Origin: Candidatus Saliniplasma halalkaliphilum
GTDB lineage: Archaea > Thermoplasmatota > Thermoplasmata > Halarchaeoplasmatales > Halarchaeoplasmataceae
DNA length: 12,050 bases
Reading direction: 5' to 3'
Assembly (NCBI GenBank): GCA_019594235.1
Contig: JAFDTG010000045.1
Coordinates: forward strand, 1-12,050
Positions 5,990 to 11,898 of the stretch are shown here, piece by piece (positions within the stretch are counted from its first letter, which is position 1; each line of letters begins with the position of its first letter). The translations under genes and the position numbers were made by a program. The notes under the pieces are model-generated. The model was not told where the DNA came from. It made no database searches and worked only from the letters and a program-made list of their open reading frames with translations.

Positions 5990-7423
5990 TTATGTGCGTG
6001 GGATCCTGGTTTTGTCGATGACCTTCTCCTTCCACTCACCTCTCTTGTAAACGACGTAAGCAGCCGTACCGGCTATAACGTTACTGAACGCGATGGCTAT
6101 CCATACGCCGGTGGATTGGAGCGTGAGTAGGAAAGCGAAGATGGCTACGAAGGGGATCCTGATAACCCAAAGTCTTGTTAGACTCAAAAGCATCTGTTTG
6201 AAAGTGTGTCCCGCACCGTTGAGAGTTCCAGAAACTGCTTCGAATATGCCGAAGAAGGGTCCCCCGATGGCTAAGATCGCTAGGAACATGGCTCCCATAC
6301 GGATGACGGTTTCGTCCCCTGGGATGAAGAAGGTCATCAGTGGGTAACGTAAAATCACTAAAAATAAAGAGATGATCACCATGAACCCGGCCATGAGCAT
6401 CATTCCTTTCTTTGCGATCCTGTCGGCTCGGTCCTTCTTTTCTGCACCTAAAGCTTGACCTACCATGGTGCTTAAAGCGATACCCAGACCGAACACTATA
6501 ACGAAAGTGATGTTGATGATACGACTACCGATGCCGTAGGCCGCTAAGACTTCCTTCTGCTGCGGTAGTCTTGCAAGAAGTCCGGTGAGTACTACAAAAC
6601 CAACTGCATCGGTTACCCGTGCGCCTGTTGCCGGTAAACCGATCTGGAAGAATTTTTTTATCTTGTCGATGTTCGGCTTTAAGTAGTGTAGTTTAAGTTC
6701 TAAACCGACTTTACCACCGAACAGGAGGTAAAGGGATATCACTGCTCCTACGGATCTTGAGAAAACTGTTGCGAGAGCTGCTCCTCTGATACCCATGGGT
6801 GGGAAAGGTCCCCATCCAAAAATGAGTACTGGGTCTAAAACTATGTTGATTATTACTGAAAGTGACATCACGGCCATGGGAGTGATGGTGTCGCCCCACG
6901 CTCTTAAAGCGAAGGAGAACGCTGCGAATGTTAGGAGTATAGGGAATCCGAGGAATATGATCTGAAGGTAGTCGATGGCGTAGGAGGCTACGGCACCCTC
7001 TTCCGCTAGGAAATTGATGAAAGTGGGTGCGGTGAGGTAACCTATCGCTCCTAGGACGATGGATAAGACGATCAGGATGAAGTAAAGTTGACCGGCATCT
7101 TCCTGGGCTTCCTTGAAACGTTTAGCTCCCGTGTGCTGGGAGATCAGTGCGACTGCAGCGATACCTAGACCTAGTTCAATGGATAGTAATAGGAAAACGA
7201 AGGGCCATGCTAAACTCATGGCTCCTACGGAGAGTGTGGCTTCGTCACCTGGTAAACGTCCCAACCAAAGAGTGTCCGCTAGATTGTAAGCGGTCTGTAA
7301 CAGGTTGGCTATCATCAAGGGCCAACCTAGTTTGAAGAGAAGTGGAATTATATCTCCGTTGAGTATCTCTTCTTTTGATGGACGTCCCATCCTCTCTTTA
7401 AGGTAATTGATCAAGTCACTCAT
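5990..7423 (-). CDS. MATE family multidrug/cation exporter (DinF/NorM-like)
   Basis: A 477-residue membrane protein with about twelve hydrophobic helices arranged as two homologous halves, the standard MATE length and layout. The first half opens with GDIIPLLFKLGWPLMIANLL and contains YNLADTLWLGRLPG, the conserved N-terminal MATE motif. The second half contains FFQIGLPATGARVTDA and the LGIALSTMVGQALGAEKKDRAD region typical of the second repeat. MATE proteins export cationic organic compounds or metabolites, driven by Na+ or H+; the substrate cannot be told here. The ATG at 7423 has only a weak upstream purine tract; a TATA-like ATAAATT on the minus strand near 7457-7463 implies a leader of roughly 10 nt. 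It lies 32 bp upstream of the protease gene and is divergent from the NosD-like gene. Confidence 0.93.
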   Translation of the reverse strand: MSDLINYLKERMGRPSKEEILNGDIIPLLFKLGWPLMIANLLQTAYNLADTLWLGRLPGDEATLSVGAMSLAWPFVFLLLSIELGLGIAAVALISQHTGAKRFKEAQEDAGQLYFILIVLSIVLGAIGYLTAPTFINFLAEEGAVASYAIDYLQIIFLGFPILLTFAAFSFALRAWGDTITPMAVMSLSVIINIVLDPVLIFGWGPFPPMGIRGAALATVFSRSVGAVISLYLLFGGKVGLELKLHYLKPNIDKIKKFFQIGLPATGARVTDAVGFVVLTGLLARLPQQKEVLAAYGIGSRIINITFVIVFGLGIALSTMVGQALGAEKKDRADRIAKKGMMLMAGFMVIISLFLVILRYPLMTFFIPGDETVIRMGAMFLAILAIGGPFFGIFEAVSGTLNGAGHTFKQMLLSLTRLWVIRIPFVAIFAFLLTLQSTGVWIAIAFSNVIAGTAAYVVYKRGEWKEKVIDKTRIPRT

Positions 7424-7523
7424 TCTTTTCAGTCCATTCCTGCTGTTCTATTTACAATTTATGCATCTGTGTGCAAGTGTATCGACAAAGATTTAATATC
7501 ATAGAAAACATTTATTATTTACG
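7424..7523. promoter_or_regulatory. Divergent promoter region, MATE and NosD-like genes
   Basis: For the plus-strand gene, GATTTAATATC (about 7490-7500) is centred about 28 nt before ATG 7524, consistent with a leaderless message. For the MATE gene, CATAAATT on the minus strand (about 7456-7463) lies about 36 nt before its ATG. Confidence 0.5.
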
Positions 7524-8630
7524 ATGGATAAGACGAAGGTCGTGTTGGTGGTACTGGTCGTTCTTGTTTCTGTGAGTTTTGTTGCCATTTTGTCCAGTGG
7601 TGAAGAAGTAGATAGTCCTATAAGAATTGATGGAAACGAAGAGTTCGCTTCGTTGGCCGAGGAGAGGGGATGGCAAGGAGATGGTAGTGCTGGTGATCCG
7701 TGGGTCATCGAAGGAGAGGTCATCGATGGGAGAGAGCACGGGTACGGTGTTTATATCGGGAACGTTACTGATCATTTTGTGGTACGTGGATCTCACGTTC
7801 ACAACGCTACCGGTCGCATTGACCCGTACTTTGAGAACACCGGTATCTACATCTACAATTCCGAGAACGGGACGATCGTTGATAATTTTGTAGTGGATAA
7901 CGTATGGCACGGTATCTACATCGTCGAATCTCATAATATCAACGTGAGTAGTAATAGGATTGAAGGGAATCTGTTAAGGGAAACGGTGGATCAAGGTGTG
8001 AACTTGGTGAATTCTGATAACATTACTGTTTACGATAATCAAATAGGTTGGCACGACGGAACGGGAGTGGGTATAGATGGTTCGGACTATTTTGAAGTAG
8101 TTGGTAACTGGTTCGAAGAGAATTCCTTCGGAGTCTACATAGAAAGTTCCAGTTACAACGAAGTTCACAACAACGTCTTTCTAAGGAACGGATGGGGAGT
8201 ATACATCGAGAAGATGGATGAGAACGAAGAAGAAGAGTACATCCGTTCAGAGTTCAATAGGATCCATCACAACGATTTCGTACGCAACGGTCATCCCGCC
8301 TGGGATAGTTACGGTATCGAAGGTGAGAACCAGTGGGACAATGGTGAGGCCGGTAATTACTGGTCCGATTACAGAAGGCTGTATCCGGATGCTGAAGAGG
8401 ATGATGGGATATGGGATAATCCATACCACATATTGGGAACTGGAGTCGAAGACAGGAGTGTCGATCGGTACCCGGTGGTTGAACCGATGATCTACGAAGA
8501 AGAGGATGCTGACGAGCCAGCCGGGACTCATCCGGTGTGGTGGACGGTGTTCGGGTTGATCGCGCTGATGATACTGCTGAGGGCGGCGTTCTGGGTGCGG
8601 GCGAAGCTGGGAGTTAAGGTGGAGCGGTGA
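7524..8630 (+). CDS. NosD-like right-handed beta-helix surface protein
   Basis: A 368-residue protein. A hydrophobic N-terminal signal or anchor (KVVLVVLVVLVSVSFVAILS, about 5-24) is followed by the entry motif RIDGNEEFASLAEERGWQGD and GDPWVIEG seen in archaeal NosD/PbH1 proteins. Repeated parallel beta-helix rungs come next, with N-G/N-V-turns such as NGTIVDNFVV, NITVYDNQIG and YNEVHNNVFL, then the family closing region NQWDNGEAGNYWSDY. A C-terminal membrane helix (about 338-357, WWTVFGLIALMILLRAAFWV) is followed by a short basic tail, so the beta-helix is held at the outer face of the cell membrane. Related domains occur in copper-insertion NosD and in carbohydrate-binding or degrading proteins; the ligand here is unknown. 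The protein is strongly acidic. The start is set by the TATA element 28 nt upstream. Confidence 0.88.
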   Translation: MDKTKVVLVVLVVLVSVSFVAILSSGEEVDSPIRIDGNEEFASLAEERGWQGDGSAGDPWVIEGEVIDGREHGYGVYIGNVTDHFVVRGSHVHNATGRIDPYFENTGIYIYNSENGTIVDNFVVDNVWHGIYIVESHNINVSSNRIEGNLLRETVDQGVNLVNSDNITVYDNQIGWHDGTGVGIDGSDYFEVVGNWFEENSFGVYIESSSYNEVHNNVFLRNGWGVYIEKMDENEEEEYIRSEFNRIHHNDFVRNGHPAWDSYGIEGENQWDNGEAGNYWSDYRRLYPDAEEDDGIWDNPYHILGTGVEDRSVDRYPVVEPMIYEEEDADEPAGTHPVWWTVFGLIALMILLRAAFWVRAKLGVKVER

Positions 8631-8794
8631 GTTATCTTTTTATATAGTTTATATGAAGTCAGGCCTTTCAGCAAGTTTCATCCGTGATCTTTTTACTTAT
8701 CAAGATGATCGTATGTAGTTATGTTAGAATCGATATACTAACGGACTTCTTGGGTAGATATGTTAAACTTGTAGGTGTTTTTCCCTATCATATT

Positions 8795-8904
8795 TTACTT
8801 TTCAAAAGCTTTCTTCATGTCGTCTAGATCGTATAGATGGATTTGGAATCGCTGTCATATCCTTCTTTTATGTCTTTGGTAAAACCGGACCTGGAGTAGA
8901 ATGG
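8795..8904 (-). pseudogene. Frameshifted C-terminal remnant, archaeal ATPase-like
   Basis: The minus strand reads PFYSRSGFTKDIKEGYDSDS and then KSIY in one frame. It continues as YDLDDMKKAFEK followed by TAA in another. Joining the frames across ATCTATACGATC, where one TA is probably duplicated, gives a continuous end: F-SRSGFTK ... K-IYDLDDM-KAF. This pattern (F-S-[KR]-SGFT ... LYDLDD) is what I recall from the C-termini of archaeal AAA ATPases of the COG1672/DUF234 type and some restriction-endonuclease-like domains. Everything upstream of the last 36 or so residues is gone. No start codon or promoter belongs to it. The family assignment is tentative; the broken-gene reading is better supported, because the two frames join into one plausible protein end with its own stop. 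Confidence 0.45.
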
Positions 8905-8990
8905 AGATTGAAAAATCTGTGAATAAACCATGCACCGCCATCACAGATCAGAGAGAAAATTAGAAACTAACGAGATACAGTAAGGCAATT

Positions 8991-9000
8991 CTTTAATACC
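8991..9000 (+). promoter_or_regulatory. TATA-like element for the MNT-HEPN pair
   Basis: CTTTAATACC is centred about 25 nt before ATG 9020, so the toxin-antitoxin message may start at or within a few bases of the ATG. A second AT-rich run, CTTTTATGTAA, follows immediately and is a weaker alternative. Confidence 0.45.
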
Positions 9001-9019
9001 TTTTATGTAATAGTTATAG

Positions 9020-9364
9020 ATGAGTAAGATGGGAATTGAGCTAAAAATCCATCCAGATATTAAGAAGACTATAGACGAAGACAAAGACCAGATAATCAGC
9101 TTCTGTAAAAAAAACAATATAAAAAGGATCTCTTTGTTCGGTTCCGTTTTAAGAGAAGATTTTGATGATGAAAGTGATATAGATATACTGGTATGGTTTG
9201 AGCCCCAGCACAAACCGGGCTTCTTCGAGCTGGTACGGATGGAAGAGGATTTATCATCTATTTTGGGTGATAGGGAAGTAGATCTGAGAACTCCTAAAGA
9301 CCTGAGTAGATACTTTAGAGACGAGGTTTTAGGAAATTCGGAGGAAATCTATGCGCAAAGATGA
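9020..9364 (+). CDS. MntA-type minimal nucleotidyltransferase (antitoxin)
   Basis: A 114-residue minimal nucleotidyltransferase. The diagnostic GSX10DXD motif is complete: GS at 41-42 in SLFGSVLREDF, then DID at 53-55 in ESDIDILVWF. The third catalytic Asp is probably Asp88 in GDREVDL. Family members paired with HEPN proteins act as antitoxins that transfer nucleotides from ATP to a tyrosine of the HEPN toxin and thereby silence its RNase activity. All residues needed for that reaction are present. The start may be ATG 9020 or ATG 9029; 9020 fits the TATA spacing. The 3' end overlaps the HEPN gene by 14 bp, the usual tight coupling for these modules. It sits in a region with several broken genes. 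Confidence 0.92.
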   Translation: MSKMGIELKIHPDIKKTIDEDKDQIISFCKKNNIKRISLFGSVLREDFDDESDIDILVWFEPQHKPGFFELVRMEEDLSSILGDREVDLRTPKDLSRYFRDEVLGNSEEIYAQR

Positions 9365-9695
9365 TCTCAATCGGTTGAAACATATGTTGGATGCCGGAAA
9401 CGAGATCATAGAGTTCTCGGAAGGCAAAACTCGTTCTGACCTAGACGAAGACAGAAAATTAAGCTTATCTCTGGTCCATCTTCTAGAGATCTTAGGTGAG
9501 GCTGCTTCGGAGATATCTGAAGAACTTAAAAGGGATCACCCTGAAATACCTTGGAAACAGGTTATCGGGATGCGCAATCGTCTGATCCACGGGTATTTCG
9601 ATATCGATCTCGATATCGTTTGGAAGACTGTCAATGATGATATTCCTTCTTTAGTTTCAAAACTGGAAAAAATAATAGGATATGAGAGGGAATAA
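9351..9695 (+). CDS. HepT-type HEPN domain RNase toxin
   Basis: A 114-residue all-helical HEPN protein. The catalytic RX4HXY motif is intact: Arg75, His80 and Tyr82 in MRNRLIHGYF. The Tyr of this motif is the residue that MntA-type antitoxins modify in characterised pairs. HepT toxins are homodimeric RNases that cut RNA or tRNA in the cytoplasm. The start at 9351 is set by a strong ribosome binding site, GGAGGA (9340-9345), inside the end of the upstream gene, so translation is coupled. Together with the upstream nucleotidyltransferase this forms a complete type VII toxin-antitoxin module with no visible inactivating lesion. Confidence 0.92.
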   Translation: MRKDDLNRLKHMLDAGNEIIEFSEGKTRSDLDEDRKLSLSLVHLLEILGEAASEISEELKRDHPEIPWKQVIGMRNRLIHGYFDIDLDIVWKTVNDDIPSLVSKLEKIIGYERE

Positions 9696-9853
9696 GGTCA
9701 AAATTGTAGCAGAAATTTTTTTGTGTTTCGTCATCCTCAACCTTTGTATTTGTAGATGTTGGAACGTCAAATTCTGATTTCCATCATACCGATGTGCTTG
9801 AACAATCAAGAAAAAAAGATAAAACCATCTAGAAAAGGAAAAAGTCAGATAGG

Positions 9854-10183
9854 GTGCAGAAGAAAGTCAGCTTGAAGCTTGTTGGAATGCTAGTCATCGG
9901 CGTTTTTTGTGGAGTCCTCAGTTTCCTGCCGCAGGAGAGTTAAAGAACAGGGCCGGCAGACTCGCCATGGCCCTCTTTCCGTCGTGATAGAAGGAACACC
10001 GGACGGAGCCCCACGATACGAGTCACGAGGATGGCCCGGAAAAATTGGAGCTTTAACGCTGAGTGTTCGCCAGCTATCGGATTGGATGGCACGATGTCGA
10101 ATTCGAATACTACGGGAGACGTGAGCGGATAAAGCTGGGTAGGCGGACTCGTCGGATACAACTTTGTAGGCACGGTGTCAAAC
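9854..10183 (+). pseudogene. Decayed gene for a secreted PQQ-propeller plus GLUG protein
   Basis: One frame from GTG 9854 gives a signal peptide (VQKKVSLKLVGMLVIGVFCG, then VLSFLPQES). It hits TAA at 9941 and continues in the same frame as DSPWPSFRRDRRNTGRSP, the entry motif of archaeal PQQ/WD40-like propeller proteins. A lost base near 10012 shifts the expected YDTSHEDGPEK into the next frame; an extra base near 10045 restores WSFNAE. An in-frame deletion appears to join this to SPAIGLDGT, a propeller blade motif. The frame then becomes GTMSNSNTTGDVSG, TAA at 10130, SWVGGLVGYNFVGTVSN: two halves of GLUG repeats. So at least two nonsense codons, two compensating frameshifts and one or more deletions are visible. 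The protein was secreted or cell-surface; its function is unknown. Homology stops after 10183. Confidence 0.75.
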
Positions 10184-10425
10184 CTTCCCACCCCCAATTA
10201 TCAAACACGGCAGTTATCCCCACCCCTAGACATCAAAATTATTTTTTTCTGTCACCCATCTTTCATAACTCCTTTGAACCGTAAAGGAATCCCAATCCTT
10301 CTATTCTTTCATAATTCAGTGTTTTTTCCTCCGCCCACATCCCACCAGTCGGATCTCGTTACCCCCAACAAGATTTAAAACAAATCATCTCAAAAGCCGC
10401 TCCAAAATGCCTAATCCCCCACAAT
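10184..10425. other. Spacer without recognisable gene, pyrimidine-rich on plus strand
   Basis: No convincing gene on either strand. The plus strand is strikingly C/T-rich (CCCACCCCCAATTATC, CCACCCCTAGACATC, CCGCCCACATCCCACC). An open frame runs through most of it (stop at 10376), but it is low in complexity, rich in Pro, Phe and Ser, and unlike a protein. The composition resembles the plus strand of the broken transposase at the right end, so this may be eroded mobile DNA, but no homology was recognised. A possible weak hairpin AAGGA/TCCTT lies near 10283-10299. Confidence 0.4.
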
Positions 10426-10429
10426 TTAT

Positions 10430-10535
10430 CGGAAACGGAGTTCCCGAAGGAATTTCTTCAAAATTCACGTAGACCGCACGCAAAATTCAGTTAAACTTTC
10501 TTTTTTAAGAACACACTGTTAGGAACACTGTTCCT
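10430..10535. repeat. Cluster of short hairpins related to those in the transposase
   Basis: Three inverted repeats lie in 106 bp. The first is CGGAAAC/GTTCCCG around GGA (10430-10446, one mismatch). The second is GAATTT/AAATTC around CTTCA (10450-10466), followed by GTAGAC. The third is AGGAAC/GTTCCT around ACT (10521-10535). The third has the same arms as the hairpin at 12012-12025 with a different loop, and GTAGAC resembles the GTAGAT that follows three hairpins further right. This suggests a decayed cluster of the same element family, upstream of the RHH/RelE promoter. Confidence 0.55.
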
Positions 10536-10631
10536 CACGCATGTATAAAATGTACTATTTTATCCATACACCCTTTGACCTAGTTCCACCTATCAAAAGA
10601 TGACCTACCAGATATGAGATCCCGCAAAAAC

Positions 10632-10639
10632 TATAAATA
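10632..10639 (+). promoter_or_regulatory. TATA box of the RHH/RelE operon
   Basis: TATAAATA is centred about 38 nt before ATG 10674 and implies a leader of about 12 nt ending in AAAGGTAATACA, with GGT as a weak ribosome binding site. The stretch just downstream of the TATA box is a likely place for autorepression by the RHH antitoxin; no clear operator palindrome was found. Confidence 0.6.
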
Positions 10640-10673
10640 CATTATTTTACCATAGTAACACAAAGGTAATACA

Positions 10674-10919
10674 ATGCCCTCTAAAACGAAGAATGTGAAT
10701 GTAAAGATGGATGAAAAATTGGTAGAATTCATAGATGATTTTGTGGAAAAAAAGGGATACAAAAATAGATCTGAGTTCATCAGAGACGCTGTCAGAAGAA
10801 GGTTGGACCCCCCTCTAAATGAAGAAACCTTGAATGAATTCATAGAAGGGATCAAACAGATAGAAGAAGGTAAAAAGTACACCCAGGAAGAAGTCAAGGA
10901 GAGATTCGGGATCGAGTGA
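10674..10919 (+). CDS. Ribbon-helix-helix antitoxin (CopG/MetJ-like)
   Basis: An 81-residue protein. The N-terminal ribbon-helix-helix fills residues 5-44: the strand TKNVNVKMDEKL, helix VEFIDDFVEKKGY, turn KNRSE, helix FIRDAVRRRL. The NRSEFIRDAVR pattern is diagnostic. The acidic C-terminal tail (NEETLNEFIEGIKQIEEGKK and on) is the part that usually wraps and neutralises the toxin. Such dimers bind their own promoter and repress the operon. The gene is 4 bp upstream of the RelE-type toxin gene. Its A/T-rich codon use differs from the core genes to the left, fitting an accessory origin. Confidence 0.92.
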   Translation: MPSKTKNVNVKMDEKLVEFIDDFVEKKGYKNRSEFIRDAVRRRLDPPLNEETLNEFIEGIKQIEEGKKYTQEEVKERFGIE

Positions 10920-10923
10920 TCCG

Positions 10924-11181
10924 ATGTACGATATCATTTATTCAGAGAAAGCTGTGGAAAAATTAGAGAAAATGGAATATGGTGTACGGGAAAGAATTGT
11001 GAAAAAGTTTGATGAAATCAAACAATCCCCAGAACATTACCTAAAACCACTTTCCAATGTTGATGGCTATTCGTTAAGAGTCGGTGATTACAGGGTTTTG
11101 CTCAAATTAAAAAAAGAGGAGGAAGAAATATTCGTAGGTACTTTGGGACATAGAAGAAATATCTACGATAGAGAGCTTTGA
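10924..11181 (+). CDS. RelE/ParE family toxin
   Basis: An 85-residue protein of the RelE/ParE fold. It opens with MYDIIYSEKAVEKLEKM, has the middle element KPLSNVDGYSLRVGDYRVLL, and ends with LGHRRNIYDREL. The R-V-G-D-Y-R-V motif and the C-terminal H-R-x-x-I-Y are typical of RelE-type mRNA interferases, which cut mRNA on the ribosome; basic residues Arg52, Arg57, His76 and Arg77 are the candidate functional ones. ParE-type gyrase inhibition is the alternative, but the intact HRR and Tyr81 favour RelE. It starts 4 bp after the antitoxin stop and is surely in the same operon. The module appears intact. Confidence 0.92.
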   Translation: MYDIIYSEKAVEKLEKMEYGVRERIVKKFDEIKQSPEHYLKPLSNVDGYSLRVGDYRVLLKLKKEEEEIFVGTLGHRRNIYDREL

Positions 11182-11253
11182 AACCCATGAAAGTACTTTT
11201 CCTAAAATCTTAACTTCAATAGTCTACGGCTGTACTAATTCAGACCGAAACCG

Positions 11254-11260
11254 TTATAAA
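11254..11260 (+). promoter_or_regulatory. TATA box for the broken transposase gene
   Basis: TTATAAA within CCGTTATAAAATC lies about 35 nt before ATG 11292 and implies a short leader of about 10 nt. The promoter looks intact although the gene is not. Confidence 0.5.
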
Positions 11261-11381
11261 ATCTCTTTCTTACCGCCCCTAGGTTTACATTATGAAATGC
11301 CCCGAATGTCAATCTAAGAACACCATCAAAGCAGGTAAGCGTGGATCAAAGTGTGGAAAGGTCCAACGCTACTACTGCAAG

Positions 11382-11443
11382 TCTCGGAATTTTCTTTGAA
11401 AATTCCAAGTGAGTAGGAATTTCATGGTCGAAATTCCTACAAA
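11382..11443. repeat. Hairpin insert 1: two perfect stem-loops inside the transposase
   Basis: These 62 bp separate the codons for YYCK and DCKSYF. Stem-loop one (11386-11406) has arms GGAATTTTC/GAAAATTCC and loop TTT. Stem-loop two (11413-11440) has arms GTAGGAATTTC/GAAATTCCTAC and loop ATGGTC. Both are perfect (9 and 11 bp). The insert carries a TGA stop in the entering frame and shifts the frame by two. The codons at the edges are AAG and AAA (both Lys), or alternatively a CAA target duplication. Confidence 0.72.
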
Positions 11444-11602
11444 GACTGCAAAAGTTACTTCACAGATAAGAAGCAATCTTATACCCAGTATCCTCTCAAA
11501 GTCATCCTCTATGCTCTAGAGCAATACAACAAAGGCCATTCAGTAAAAGAAGCAAAGAAACGTGTAGGAAAAAAGTATCCCTACTCTCCTCCATCCGCAA
11601 CG

Positions 11603-11754
11603 TGCTTTGGGAAAACAAGCAGTTTTCCCAGCATCGATGGAATTTTTTCAAAATTCCAGTAGATATTTCTGGAATCACATTCCAGATATCAAATGAATAC
11701 TTTGTATTCATGTAGATAGTGAGGATGGAAGGACGTTAGTCCTGAACAACCAGG
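11603..11754. repeat. Hairpin insert 2: cluster of five stem-loops inside the transposase
   Basis: About 152 bp between the codons for PSAT and IYSWIN. In order: TGGGAAAAC/GTTTTCCCA around AAGCA (11608-11630) with an outer TGC/GCA; TGGAATTTT/AAAATTCCA around TTC (11638-11658); CTGGAAT/ATTCCAG around CAC (11669-11685) with an outer GATAT/ATATC; ATGAATAC/GTATTCAT around TTT (11693-11711); GTCCTG/CAGGAC around AACAAC (11739-11756, crossing the right edge by 2 bp). The second and fourth are framed as ATC-RA-stem-GTA-GAT. Several in-frame stops are present. The edge codons are ACG and ACC (both Thr). Confidence 0.72.
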
Positions 11755-11898
11755 ACCATCTACTCATGGATCAACAGATACAAACCCACCCTCACCTTCT
11801 TAAAACTCAGAAAGAAATACAAAATCGACCCCACCACCCTCACAACCACCCACAACTTCCAGCATCAGCAAGTCTACCCCTTCACTTATCACCACCTC

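Larger units (their letters stand above)
8631..9019. other. Gene-poor spacer after the NosD-like gene
   Basis: No intact gene is visible in these 389 bp. A T-rich run just after the NosD-like stop (about 8636-8645) may end transcription. A short frameshifted protein remnant lies on the minus strand at 8795-8904, and the promoter of the nucleotidyltransferase gene is at the right edge. A minus-strand reading near 8905-8935 contains DGGAWFIHRF, which loosely recalls the DDE transposase core, but it is too short to call. The spacer marks the change from dense core genes to a decayed accessory region. Confidence 0.6.
11292..11898 (+). pseudogene. Zinc-ribbon transposase, interrupted by hairpin inserts
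   Basis: Three collinear pieces in three frames. Piece one (11292-11381) is MKCPECQSKNTIKAG ... VQRYYCK. Piece two (11444-11602) is DCKSYFTDKKQSYTQYPLKV, then ILYALEQYNKGHSVKEAKKR and YPYSPPSAT. Piece three (11755-11898) is TIYSWINRYKPTLTF ... HNFQHQQVYPFTYHHL, then TAG. Joining pieces one and two restores a CPEC ... CKDC zinc ribbon; joining two and three restores a helix-turn-helix ending in IYSWINRY. The catalytic DDE core is not visible and would lie beyond the window or be lost. The layout fits archaeal insertion sequences with an N-terminal zinc ribbon and helix-turn-helix; I cannot name the IS family. The codon use is C-rich (ACC, CCC, CTC), unlike the core genes, which indicates transfer. 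No terminal inverted repeats or target duplications of the IS itself were found. Confidence 0.72.

Noticed and set aside
8905..8935. Minus-strand DGGAWFIHRF as a DDE transposase remnant
   Set aside because: About ten residues, with stops close on both sides and no other transposase motif; too short to support.
8941..9213. Minus-strand open frame of 90 residues over the nucleotidyltransferase start
   Set aside because: It is the antisense shadow of a well-supported catalytic gene and is rich in Ser and Ile as expected of such a shadow.
9921..9936. TCCTG/CAGGA palindrome in the PQQ pseudogene as another member of the hairpin family
   Set aside because: Only 5 bp, the arms have the opposite purine-pyrimidine order, the expected flanks are absent, and it falls inside readable signal-peptide sequence.
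9909..10124. Open frame from GTG 9909 (71 residues)
   Set aside because: It runs in a different frame from the recognisable signal peptide and propeller motifs and has no family features.
9930..10183. Structured RNA gene suggested by higher GC content
   Set aside because: The stretch is explained by PQQ-propeller and GLUG protein motifs in order, so it is a broken protein gene.
10175..10378. Open frame of 67 residues in the pyrimidine-rich spacer
   Set aside because: Its first residues belong to the GLUG remnant, and the rest is low-complexity Pro/Phe/Ser sequence without a ribosome binding site.
11382..11443. Archaeal intron with a bulge-helix-bulge splice motif in the transposase
   Set aside because: AGTC at 11380-11383 can pair with GACT at 11444-11447 across the insert, but the flanking helices of a bulge-helix-bulge motif do not form and splicing in the implied bulges would not restore the reading frame.
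11502..11711. Minus-strand open frame of 69 residues across the transposase and insert 2
   Set aside because: It spans the boundary between transposase coding sequence and hairpin insert, so it cannot be a conserved gene.
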